In this document: positions 9,452 through 17,293 of the stretch, piece by piece
Position numbering within the stretch: position 1 is the stretch's first letter
Layout: every line of letters starts with the position of its first letter
NCBI GenBank assembly: GCA_943331855.1
Contig: CALQNE010000007.1
Location: forward strand, 1 to 35,264
Direction: 5' to 3'
Length of the DNA stretch: 35,264 nucleotides
DNA from: Bordetella parapertussis
GTDB lineage: Bacteria > Pseudomonadota > Gammaproteobacteria > Burkholderiales > Burkholderiaceae_B
Program-made: the position numbers and the translations under genes
Notes under the pieces: model-generated
What the model was told of the DNA's origin: nothing
The model's input: only the letters and a program-made list of their open reading frames with translations
Database searches by the model: none

Positions 9452-11014
9452 TTAAAACACCAGTTCGATTAAACGAGGACCTTTCTCTTTGGCGGCAATG
9501 CGCATGGCGCTGGCAAAGCCTTCGAGCGTGGTGACTTGGCTGCCTGCCACACCGTGCCCTTTCGCAAGCGACACCCAATCCAGAAACGGGCGATCTAGAT
9601 CTAGCATGCGCTTGGCGTTTTCACCTGCCTCAGGGCCGCCCATATTGGCGAGCTCGCCACGCAAGATGCGATACGAGCGATTCGCAAAAATCACAACCGT
9701 GACATCGAGCTGTTCGCGTGCCATGGTCCAGAGTGCTTGCAGGGTGTACATCGCACTGCCATCACCGATAAAGGCAAAGACTTTGCGATCAGGGCAGGCG
9801 ACGGCTGCGCCGACTGCGGCGGGCAGCCCCCAGCCGATTGCGCCACCTGTAATGTCGATGCAGTCATGGGGTGCAGCTTGCGGCAGTGTTTTGGCAAATT
9901 GCCGGCCTGAGGTCACGGCCTCGTCAACCATGATGGCATTTTCAGGCAAGGTCGCGGCAATGATGGCACCAAAGTGCTCAGCCGAAGGCGTGCCGGTGGG
10001 AAGGTCTGTAATGATGGGGCCGGTCGATAACTGCGCGGGGGCGGTATTTTGTGCACCTAAGGCATCAACGAGTGCTTGCAGACTTGCTTCGATGTCATGC
10101 GTGAGTGTGGCCAAGGTATGCACTTCGCAATCAGGCTGCTTAATCATGCGTGGCTTGTTGGGATAAGCGAAAAATGCAACCGGTGGCGCGCTGCCCACTA
10201 GCACAAGATGTTTGGCATCTTTGATTAAAGCGACAGCTCCATCCACTGGGAAAGGCAGTGGTGCGATATTGACCCGACCACGACCGCGCTCCATGCGTGG
10301 GTTACGCGGCTCGCAGGCCAGCTTGCAGCCCGTGTGTGCGGCAATCTTACCCGCCAGCGTTGCAGCCTTGGCGCGCAGTGCAGGGCCACCAAGCAAGAGC
10401 GTGGTGACTTCGGCGGTTTTGCGATCTGAGAGCAGACGCGCTAAAGCCAGCACGGTCTCAGCCAAAGGTGCGGCGGCTGTTTGAGCGGGTGCTGTTGAGT
10501 AGTGTCCGGGGTCAGAGGGTTCCCAGGCGCAGTTGGCAGGCAGCACCAGGGTCGCAATACGGCCGGGCGTGCTGCGCGCTTGAGAGATTGCTTCGGCGGT
10601 ATCCAAAGGTGCGGCCGATGCCGACATCGTGGTCTTCACCCAGTTCGACATGGGACGCGCAACCGCTTCGACATCCGAGTTCAGCGGGGCATTGTTATGA
10701 ATGTGATCGAGCGCATGCTGACCGACGATATTAATCATGCCTGAATAAGCGCGCTTGGCATTGTGGATATTGGCTAACGCATTGCCCAAGCCAGGTCCTA
10801 AATGTAAAAGTGTCGCTGCTGGTTTTTCGGCCATGCGGTAGTAGCCATCGGCAGCGCCGCTGACAACGCCTTCAAACAGGCCCAGTACGCAACGCATGCC
10901 AGGGGCACGATCCAGTGCTGAAACAAAATGCATTTCAGAAGTGCCGGGATTAGCAAAACAAACATCGATCTCACCCTTAAGCAGGGTGTGTACCATGGCT
11001 TCTGAACCGTTCAT
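9452..11014 (-). CDS. ThDP-dependent enzyme of the acetolactate synthase / 2-oxoacid decarboxylase family
   Basis: Thiamine-diphosphate enzyme, 520 aa, with the standard PYR, central and PP domains. Glu48 in GLFEGVVSGAADGY is the cofactor-activating glutamate. The ThDP/metal motif begins GDGS at 417 and continues to Asn445 in FANRSY. It is shorter than biosynthetic acetolactate synthases (about 560-600 aa) and has no ilvN partner nearby, which argues against a branched-chain amino-acid role. Related stand-alone members are usually labelled acetolactate synthase large subunit or benzoylformate-decarboxylase-like. Its ATG overlaps the stop of the acyl-CoA dehydrogenase by 4 bases, placing it in a catabolic operon. 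Decarboxylation or carboligation of a 2-oxoacid, or cleavage of a 2-hydroxyacyl-CoA, are all possible. Confidence 0.85.
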   Translation of the reverse strand: MNGSEAMVHTLLKGEIDVCFANPGTSEMHFVSALDRAPGMRCVLGLFEGVVSGAADGYYRMAEKPAATLLHLGPGLGNALANIHNAKRAYSGMINIVGQHALDHIHNNAPLNSDVEAVARPMSNWVKTTMSASAAPLDTAEAISQARSTPGRIATLVLPANCAWEPSDPGHYSTAPAQTAAAPLAETVLALARLLSDRKTAEVTTLLLGGPALRAKAATLAGKIAAHTGCKLACEPRNPRMERGRGRVNIAPLPFPVDGAVALIKDAKHLVLVGSAPPVAFFAYPNKPRMIKQPDCEVHTLATLTHDIEASLQALVDALGAQNTAPAQLSTGPIITDLPTGTPSAEHFGAIIAATLPENAIMVDEAVTSGRQFAKTLPQAAPHDCIDITGGAIGWGLPAAVGAAVACPDRKVFAFIGDGSAMYTLQALWTMAREQLDVTVVIFANRSYRILRGELANMGGPEAGENAKRMLDLDRPFLDWVSLAKGHGVAGSQVTTLEGFASAMRIAAKEKGPRLIELVF

Positions 11015-12189
11015 TGAATGACTCCTGTCGTTTTATTTTTGAGTGTTTCGCGTGCGATGATGACTTGCTGAACTTCAGTCGCGCCTTCGTAAATGCGCAA
11101 TGCCCTGATTTCACGATACAACATTTCTAACGGGTGGCCGACTTTGACGCCTAACCCGCCATGTAATTGCACGCAGCGATCAATCACACGCTGCGCGGAT
11201 TCGGTGGCGAACATTTTAGCCATTGCAGCTGACTTGGTTGTGCGGCGTTGCAGGATGTCACGCTCCCAGGCCGCGCGGTAGATCAGAAGCGTGGCCGCGT
11301 CGATTTCGGTGCTCATGTCGCCGATCGCCGCCTGTGTCATTTGCAAATCGGCAAGCATTGCGCCAAACATCGGGCGCGTGGTGGCGCGTGTGATGCCCAT
11401 ATCCAGCGCCGCTTCTGCAAAACCGAGTGCCGCCGCGCCGACCGAAGCACGAAACACATCTAGATTTTGCATCGCGACTTTAAAGCCCTGCCCAGGGTTG
11501 GCTAAGCGTTGCGATGCGGGGATTTCGCAATCCGTAAACGTCAAGCTGCCAATCGGGTGCGGTGCACACACATCAAAACGCTCACTGACGCGCAGGCCGG
11601 GTGTATCCGCATCGACCACAAAGGCAGTGACACCTTCGGCCTCATCGTCTTCAACGCGGGCAAATACGGTATAAAAATCAGCGATGTCGGCGTTTGAGAT
11701 CCAGGTTTTGACGCCATTAATTCGATAACCTGAAGCCGTGCGTGTCGCGCGCGTCGTCATTGCGGCCACATCTGACCCAGCATCGGGCTCAGATAACGCA
11801 AACGCCGCGATCAGTTCACCGGTCGCGACTTTGGGTAAATACTTTTCTTTCAGGTGAGTTGAACCAAATAACGAAATGGGTCCGCTGCCCAGGCCCGCCA
11901 TGACAAAGGCAAAATCGGCCAGGCCATCGTAGTAACCCAGCGTTTGCCGAATTAAACAGAGGCTGCGTGAATCAAGCGCAGGCAGGGCACCACCGTATTG
12001 CGCCGGCACGCAATAACGCAGCCAGCCCGCTTTGCCCAGAGTGCGGGTCAAGGTAACGCAGATCTCGTCGACATTACCTTCGTGAACGCGCTGGGTCAGG
12101 TGCTGCGCTGACCATTGATGTAAGGCGTCGTGCAAATGACGATGGTCATCTGTAAAAAAAGGCAAAAGCAAAGAATCAGCATTAAACAT
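11011..12189 (-). CDS. Acyl-CoA dehydrogenase
   Basis: FAD-dependent dehydrogenase that introduces an alpha,beta double bond into an acyl-CoA; 392 aa. Signature segments are ALSEPDAGSD and ISNADIADFYTVFAR in the beta domain, and QLHGGLGVKVGHPLEMLYREIR with RIYEGATEVQ in the C-terminal helical domain. Glu368 in YEGA is the catalytic base at the position used by short- and medium-chain members. The start codon directly follows the stop of the upstream AMP-ligase (TGA then ATG, no gap), and the stop overlaps the ThDP gene. The substrate is presumably the acyl-CoA made by that ligase. Confidence 0.92.
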   Translation of the reverse strand: MFNADSLLLPFFTDDHRHLHDALHQWSAQHLTQRVHEGNVDEICVTLTRTLGKAGWLRYCVPAQYGGALPALDSRSLCLIRQTLGYYDGLADFAFVMAGLGSGPISLFGSTHLKEKYLPKVATGELIAAFALSEPDAGSDVAAMTTRATRTASGYRINGVKTWISNADIADFYTVFARVEDDEAEGVTAFVVDADTPGLRVSERFDVCAPHPIGSLTFTDCEIPASQRLANPGQGFKVAMQNLDVFRASVGAAALGFAEAALDMGITRATTRPMFGAMLADLQMTQAAIGDMSTEIDAATLLIYRAAWERDILQRRTTKSAAMAKMFATESAQRVIDRCVQLHGGLGVKVGHPLEMLYREIRALRIYEGATEVQQVIIARETLKNKTTGVIQ

Positions 12190-13800
12190 TCAATGTTTTC
12201 TCGCAAGGATTTCACTCGCCATGTCGCGAAGTTTATTTTTCAAAATTTTGACAGCATTCGCACTTTCAACAGTTGGAAACTCGTGAACCAGCTCAAAGTG
12301 CACGGGCACCTTATACCCTGCCATCGTACGCTTGCATTCTGTCGCCCACTGCGCAGGATCGGCAAGAGCGCCTTCTCGCAAAATGACAAATGCGACGGGA
12401 AGTATTTTTGTGCCTTGAACTGCACCTACCACTTGGCAGGCTTGCACCCCAGGTAACGCCTCAATCGTATGTTCGATTTCTGCGGGATTGACTAAAAACC
12501 CCGATAGTCGCATTGAGTCACCCATGCGCGTTTGAAATACAAACTGATGATCACTGACGGTGTACCCTAGATCGCCCGTCTTAAAAAAGACGTCAGGCGT
12601 GTAGGCTTGAGCAGTGGCATCCGGGTTGTCGAGATAGGCCAACATTTGACTCGCGCATTTGATTTCGAGTTCGCCAGATTCGCCATGCGGTGCAAGTTGA
12701 CCCGTGGCAGGGTCGCGCGCACGCACTCGGGCATCCGGGTGAATCAAACGACCGCCTGCCAGATAACGCACGCTGACATCTCCGTGAGACGCGTCCAGTG
12801 GTTGAGCTGCCATCAAGGCTTGCAATTCGCTCGAACCATATAAGCCCGTGAGCGGGACATGATTGCGCTGTGCCTCTTCAAGCAGATTCGTGATCGCTGG
12901 TGAAAAGCTGGCAAAACCAAACAGCTTGCAACTTGCAAAAGTATCGGGCGAAGGTGCAGTCTCGAAGAGTTTTAAGAGGGACTCATTGTTAGCATAGGTA
13001 TGCGTCACTTGATGCTTGCGAATTTGTTCGAGCGTGCTTTGGGTGTCAGAGGCTGGCTCGCAAACGACCGTGCAGCCAGTGGCTAAGCCACCCGTCAGTG
13101 TCGAAAATCCGAAGGCACCGCAGAACGGGCCACTTGCAAAAATGCGGCTAGTGTGATCATACTCAAACGCTTGTTGCATTGAATCAGCATGCACAATTAA
13201 GGTGTGTTGATCATGCACTACAAATTTTGGTAATGAGGTCGTACCAGAGGTGGTAAAGCAAAGTGCGGGCGCTTGTCCAAAGGCCGGGGGCGCGGGATGG
13301 GTGTTTTCAAGCAAGTTGCTAAACGCGTGCAACGTATGCCCGCGCGTGGCAATTGCAGCCATGGCAGCGCTGTCAGGCTCGCCCACGGCAAGCACGCCTT
13401 GTAGGCGAGAGAGTAGGTCTTGTGGGATGTCTGCCAGCATTTCTGCAAAGGCAATGCCTTTGAAGTCTGGCCATAAAACCAGCCAGTCTGCTTTACCCCG
13501 TCCGATGATGTCGGCAACTTCTTGGCTGCGAAATCGCGTGTTGATGGCGAGTACAGTGGCGCCTAGATGCGCGCACGCTAAGAAGGTTTGAACCCAGGCC
13601 GTGCAGTTGGGGAGCCATACCGCAACACGGTCATGGGGTTTAATCCCGATGGCGGCCATATTGCCTGCCAGTTGAAGTGTTTGTTGGTGCAGTGCCGCAA
13701 AGGTGGTGGGAGTATCTCGATCAATCAGCGCGGGGTGATTGGCATGGGTCTTGGCTAAGCTCGCCATGCGTTGAGAAAAAAATAATGATGTTGCCGTCAT
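12190..13800 (-). CDS. AMP-forming acyl-CoA ligase, divergent motifs
   Basis: ANL-superfamily enzyme that would activate a carboxylic acid to its CoA thioester; 536 aa from the ATG at 13800. Numbered from there, the phosphate-binding loop is TTSGTTSLPK at 183-192, the A5-type motif is YGSSE at 321-325, and KTGD is at 407-410. Two regions differ from the textbook family: the hinge region reads TRMGDSMRLSGF (424-435), and the C-terminal lysine motif reads ESANAVKILK with Lys518 as the likely catalytic lysine. An upstream in-frame ATG at 13839 is rejected because it has no ribosome binding site and sits on a TATAGT box that could be the -10. It is the first gene of the operon. Substrate class unknown. 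Confidence 0.88.
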   Translation of the reverse strand: MTATSLFFSQRMASLAKTHANHPALIDRDTPTTFAALHQQTLQLAGNMAAIGIKPHDRVAVWLPNCTAWVQTFLACAHLGATVLAINTRFRSQEVADIIGRGKADWLVLWPDFKGIAFAEMLADIPQDLLSRLQGVLAVGEPDSAAMAAIATRGHTLHAFSNLLENTHPAPPAFGQAPALCFTTSGTTSLPKFVVHDQHTLIVHADSMQQAFEYDHTSRIFASGPFCGAFGFSTLTGGLATGCTVVCEPASDTQSTLEQIRKHQVTHTYANNESLLKLFETAPSPDTFASCKLFGFASFSPAITNLLEEAQRNHVPLTGLYGSSELQALMAAQPLDASHGDVSVRYLAGGRLIHPDARVRARDPATGQLAPHGESGELEIKCASQMLAYLDNPDATAQAYTPDVFFKTGDLGYTVSDHQFVFQTRMGDSMRLSGFLVNPAEIEHTIEALPGVQACQVVGAVQGTKILPVAFVILREGALADPAQWATECKRTMAGYKVPVHFELVHEFPTVESANAVKILKNKLRDMASEILARKH

Positions 13801-13930
13801 GCCAGAGTGCCCTTGGTTTGTGCTGCTATATTCACACATATCACTATAGTACGAATACGCACAAGATACGTCCGTTCAGCGAGCGCCGTAAGCTTAGTGC
13901 ATGATTGAAACAGACAGGAGTATGTATTTA
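13801..13930. promoter_or_regulatory. Divergent control region between the ligase operon and tctC-type gene
   Basis: The two blocks are read outward from this stretch, so it must hold both promoters. An 8-bp palindrome ACTATAGT lies at 13843-13850. Read on the minus strand, TATAGT within it could be the -10 of the ligase operon, giving a leader of about 35 bases to ATG 13800, but no good -35 stands 16-18 bases upstream. No regulator gene adjoins the cluster in this window. AGGAG at 13916-13920 is the ribosome binding site of the plus-strand gene. Confidence 0.35.
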
Positions 13931-14929
13931 ATGAAACACCCTTATATCGTGCAGCGCGTTTTGTCCGCTACCTTGGTTGTGGCCAGTCTCTGTGTGGCCA
14001 AGATGCCAATGGCGCAGGCGCAAGATTTTCCAACCAAGTCACTCACTTTGGTCGTGCCCTATCCAGCGGCGGGCGCCGCTGATATTTTTGGTCGATCAAT
14101 CGCCCAAGCGATGGAGTCCACCCTCAAGCAAACCGTTGTCGTTGAAAATAAACCTGGTGCTGCCGGAAACGTTGGCTTGGCCGGCGTCGTACGTAGTAAA
14201 CCCGATGGCTATACGATCGGTCTGGGTACGATTGGCACGCAGTCAATCAATCAGTTTCTGTACACCGAGATGACCTTTGATCCAGGCAAAGATCTGCTTC
14301 CGATCGCCCTGGTGTCTACCACCCCTAACGTTCTGGTGGTGGCCGCGAACTCACCCTGGAAGTCATTAGCTGATGTGATTAAAGCTGCCCGCGAAGCGAA
14401 AGATAAAAAACTGAGCTATGGCACCCCAGGTATCGGTTCCTCGCCCCACTTGACCGGCGCATATTTTGAGGCGATGGCGGGTGTTGAACTGTTGCACGTA
14501 CCCTTCAAAGGTATCTCGGCGTCCTTGCCGGCGTTAGTGGGTGGCAATATCGACTTGTTGTTTGATAATTTGCCCGGCTCGATTAATCAGATCAAAGATG
14601 GTTCGCGGGTCCGCGGCATTGCGGTGACCTCGGCGCAACGTAGTCCCCTCGCCGATCAGTTGCCCACCTTTGCAGAGTCAGGTGTCGCTGGCTTTGACGT
14701 GACCGCCTGGTTTGCAATCTATGCGCCTAAAGGGACGCCTCAGCCTGTGATGGACAAGCTCATTGAAGCGGCGCGTGTTGGATTGAAATCTGAAAAAGTT
14801 GAGCAAGCCTACATCAAGCTTGCTGCGACTCCCGGAAATTTATTTGGCGCAGACTTGGCAGCTTTTGAAAACGTTGAGCGCGCCAAATGGGGCAAACTGA
14901 TTAAAGAACGAGGAATCAAAGCAGAATGA
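13931..14929 (+). CDS. Bug/TctC-type extracytoplasmic solute receptor
   Basis: Periplasmic binding protein of the tripartite tricarboxylate transporter (TTT) family, 332 aa, the family norm. A signal peptide covers about residues 1-30 (VQRVLSATLVVASL ... AQAQ). The mature protein shows family landmarks VVPYPAAGAADIFGR, VENKPGAAGN, VPFKGISASLPALVGG and FDNLPGS. ATG 13931 is chosen because AGGAG at 13916-13920 is 10 bases away; ATGs at 13901 and 13922 are out of ribosome-binding range. No TctA or TctB membrane partner is encoded in the window, the usual state for the many orphan Bug receptors of Burkholderiales. Coupling to a dehydrogenase gene suggests it binds the pathway substrate, most likely a carboxylate. 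Confidence 0.93.
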   Translation: MKHPYIVQRVLSATLVVASLCVAKMPMAQAQDFPTKSLTLVVPYPAAGAADIFGRSIAQAMESTLKQTVVVENKPGAAGNVGLAGVVRSKPDGYTIGLGTIGTQSINQFLYTEMTFDPGKDLLPIALVSTTPNVLVVAANSPWKSLADVIKAAREAKDKKLSYGTPGIGSSPHLTGAYFEAMAGVELLHVPFKGISASLPALVGGNIDLLFDNLPGSINQIKDGSRVRGIAVTSAQRSPLADQLPTFAESGVAGFDVTAWFAIYAPKGTPQPVMDKLIEAARVGLKSEKVEQAYIKLAATPGNLFGADLAAFENVERAKWGKLIKERGIKAE

Positions 14930-15648
14930 AAGGGACAACAGCCTTAGTGACCGGCGGCAGCCGTGGTATTGGTCGTGCGGTCGTTGAGCGCTTGCTCAGT
15001 GAAGGCTATGAAGTGTTGAACTTCAGTCGCACGGCCCCTAAACAGTTATTACCTGGCGAAATTTTTGAATCGGTTGACTTAAGCAACGCCAAACGCACGC
15101 GCGAAGCGATTGGTGACTGGGCTGCCAAAAAGAAAATTTTGAGTTTGGTCAACAATGCTGCCATGATTCATGTTGCCAAGCTCGAAGACGTGACCGCTGA
15201 GCAGATTGAAGAACAGGTTGCTTTAAATATGGTGGCACCTTTATTGTTAATGCAAGGTGTGCTGCCCGCCATGCGTGCCAACAAATATGGTCGTATTGTT
15301 AATCTAAGTAGTCGTGCCATGCTCGGCAAAGACGGTCGTACTGTTTACGGTGGTACCAAGGCAGGGTTGGTCGGCATGACGCGCACCTGGGCGCTTGAGA
15401 CGGCCACGCAGGGCATTACCGTCAACGCGATTGCACCGGGTCCGATTGCGACTGATTTATTTTTGGATAGCAATCCCCCTGACTTGCCACAAACTAAAAA
15501 AATTATGGCGGCAATTCCAGTGGGTCGTTTTGGTACCCCAGAGGACGTCGCGCACGCGATTTGCATGCTGATTGATCCGAAGGCGGGTTACATCACCGGG
15601 CAATTACTGTATGTGTGTGGCGGACTGTCGGTCGGTTTGACCGGTTAG
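14926..15648 (+). CDS. Short-chain dehydrogenase/reductase (SDR)
   Basis: Classical SDR, 240 aa, NAD(P)-dependent. The cofactor loop TGGSRGIG is at residues 9-16, NNAA at 76-79, and the catalytic residues are Ser128/Ser129 with Tyr141 and Lys145 (YGGTK). The substrate loop follows APGPIATDLF. It resembles FabG-like 3-oxoacyl reductases and hydroxy-acid dehydrogenases, but no acyl-carrier features let me decide between them. Its ATG overlaps the stop of the receptor gene by 4 bases (ATGA), so the two are translationally coupled. Confidence 0.92.
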   Translation: MKGTTALVTGGSRGIGRAVVERLLSEGYEVLNFSRTAPKQLLPGEIFESVDLSNAKRTREAIGDWAAKKKILSLVNNAAMIHVAKLEDVTAEQIEEQVALNMVAPLLLMQGVLPAMRANKYGRIVNLSSRAMLGKDGRTVYGGTKAGLVGMTRTWALETATQGITVNAIAPGPIATDLFLDSNPPDLPQTKKIMAAIPVGRFGTPEDVAHAICMLIDPKAGYITGQLLYVCGGLSVGLTG

Positions 15649-15660
15649 ACTGCAGCTCGG

Positions 15661-15689
15661 GCAGGGGGGATGCCTGTGCCTACCCCTGC
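15661..15689. terminator. Weak inverted repeat between convergent SDR and RraA-like genes
   Basis: GCAGGGG at 15661-15667 pairs with CCCCTGC at 15683-15689 across a 15-base loop, overlapping the end of the minus-strand gene. The position between convergent stops fits a terminator, but the stem is short and has no T-run. Confidence 0.25.
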
Positions 15690-16333
15690 TTAATCGCTTC
15701 AAATTTTTTGTCGTGCATGACATCCTCTACAGATTGACCTGCGCGCACCGCTTGCACCATACCGTCTTGTCGCGAGGCAATGCGTTGTGCAAGTGCCAGG
15801 ACCTCGTCGATTTTTGCGGCGGGTACAAAGACTGTGCCGCAGCGGTCGGCGATCACATAGTCATCTTCGCAGACGGTCACGCCTGCGACGACTACCGGTG
15901 TGCCCGAGGCGATTTGCACTAAACGATTGCGGGCGCTGATCATCGTCAGACCACGCCCATACACGGGGTAGTCGATGGATTCGCTGCCCTCGATATCACG
16001 ACTCATGCCATCAATGACCGAACCTCGAACTCCTTTCATCTTGGCGGCATTGGCCAGGATGTCGCCCCAACATGAAATATCTTCGGTACCACCGGTGATC
16101 ACTAAGATGCGATCGTCGGTGGTAATGCTGGCAATGACAGGCGAAATCAAATGCACCGTCGGTGCGGTACCTGTTTTGGGACCGAGTTGTATCGTCGAAG
16201 CCCGACCGACTATTTTTGGACAATTCCACAGCGGTCGTAGCCCGTACGTGGCACCGGGCAGCCCCATAAAATCCAAGGCATCAGACACCGTGTTGGTGTC
16301 TAGTGTCGCAAGCGTCTGAAGTGCTAAGGACAT
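15680..16333 (-). CDS. RraA-like family protein (aldolase/decarboxylase type)
   Basis: Member of the RraA / 4-hydroxy-4-methyl-2-oxoglutarate aldolase fold, 217 aa. The diagnostic stretch runs from WGDILANAA (residues 89-97) to the metal/substrate motif DGMSRD at 108-113, followed by the conserved PVYGRGL segment. Enzymes of this class cleave 4-hydroxy-2-oxoacids to pyruvate or decarboxylate oxaloacetate, and some members only inhibit RNase E. The catabolic neighbourhood favours an enzyme. Its ATG immediately follows the TAA of the hydrolase gene with no gap. Annotation as a demethylmenaquinone methyltransferase would be a historical misnomer. Confidence 0.87.
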   Translation of the reverse strand: MSLALQTLATLDTNTVSDALDFMGLPGATYGLRPLWNCPKIVGRASTIQLGPKTGTAPTVHLISPVIASITTDDRILVITGGTEDISCWGDILANAAKMKGVRGSVIDGMSRDIEGSESIDYPVYGRGLTMISARNRLVQIASGTPVVVAGVTVCEDDYVIADRCGTVFVPAAKIDEVLALAQRIASRQDGMVQAVRAGQSVEDVMHDKKFEAIKQG

Positions 16334-17218
16334 TTAGTCTTTCATCCCGGTAATCGAAGCGACCATCGCACGTGGATCGCGCTGTGGCCAGCGACCGCTG
16401 CTCGCGTGTTGTAAAAATTGTTCGAGTACGTGGTTGAACTCATTGGGCATTTCAATGTTCATGGTGTGCCCGCAGTTCGGCAAAATTGCCAGTGCAGCCG
16501 AAGGGATCGTTTCTTTGAGCATGAGCCCAGGCTTGAGGCAGGGCCAGTCTTCATCACCATTCAAAATCAAGGTCGGTACGGTGAGTTTTTTAAGCTCTTC
16601 TTTTAAGTTGTAGAGCGAGGGGCGTTCGCGCTGTACGCCAAGCTGCGTATTGGCTGAGCCCAAGGCCGAGTGACCATAAAACTGCTCAATAAACTCTGCA
16701 AAACCACGTGGATCGGCACGCTCAAACGAGAGACGGGTTGGGCCATAGGCGTATTTGTCGACAAAGGCTTTCATTCCCTGTTGCAATAACATGTTGGCAC
16801 TGGCCTCGGCTTCTTTGCGAAATTGATCGCGCTGTTCGAGTTCAGCGCCATAGCCGCAACCCGCCACCACCAACGAAAGCGCGCGATCTGGGTGCTGCAA
16901 GCCAAAGTGCAGCGTCGCAAAGCCGCCCATCGACAGGCCCACAATATGCGCGCGTTTGATTTTTAAGTGATCCATTACCGCGATAATGTCTGCGACTGCG
17001 CGGTTTTGCGAGTACGAAGACACCTCGGGTGGAACGGAAGAGGGCGGATAGCCGCGTGCGTTATAGGTGACGCATTGATACTGACGCGAGAAATGGCGAA
17101 TCTGAGGTTCCCAGCTTTCTTTGTGCCCAGCAAACTCATGAACAAAAATAATCGGGTCGCCTGAACCTGTGGTTTCGTAACAAAGGTCAACGCCGTCGTT
17201 GGTGCGTGCAGTTAGCAT
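16334..17218 (-). CDS. Alpha/beta-fold hydrolase
   Basis: Alpha/beta hydrolase, 294 aa. The nucleophile elbow is GLSMGG with Ser96. The acid is probably Asp222 or Asp224 in LNGDEDW, and the base is His251 in PNCGHTM. The oxyanion segment reads VHEFAGH (residues 26-32), where His-Glu replaces the common His-Gly. The ATG at 17218 is preferred over 17233: GGAG lies 9 bases before it, while the earlier ATG overlaps that site. Relatives include enol-lactone hydrolases, meta-cleavage product hydrolases and esterases. Co-transcription with the RraA-like gene suggests it hydrolyses a pathway intermediate. Confidence 0.88.
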   Translation of the reverse strand: MLTARTNDGVDLCYETTGSGDPIIFVHEFAGHKESWEPQIRHFSRQYQCVTYNARGYPPSSVPPEVSSYSQNRAVADIIAVMDHLKIKRAHIVGLSMGGFATLHFGLQHPDRALSLVVAGCGYGAELEQRDQFRKEAEASANMLLQQGMKAFVDKYAYGPTRLSFERADPRGFAEFIEQFYGHSALGSANTQLGVQRERPSLYNLKEELKKLTVPTLILNGDEDWPCLKPGLMLKETIPSAALAILPNCGHTMNIEMPNEFNHVLEQFLQHASSGRWPQRDPRAMVASITGMKD

Positions 17219-17293
17219 AGTGTGGTTCTCCATCGTGTTCGTGAAACTTTGCCTGCGGGTTATGGTCGAGTCAAGTGATCTTGTCTCGGCGCT

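Noticed and set aside
9489..10166. A 225-codon open frame on the + strand
   Set aside because: It is antisense to the ThDP enzyme, whose motifs are intact; its product is rich in Ala/Ser/Pro/Met and has no recognisable domain, as expected for a mirror frame.
13801..13839. Upstream start (ATG 13839) for the AMP ligase
   Set aside because: No Shine-Dalgarno, and it abuts a TATAGT box likely to be a promoter element.
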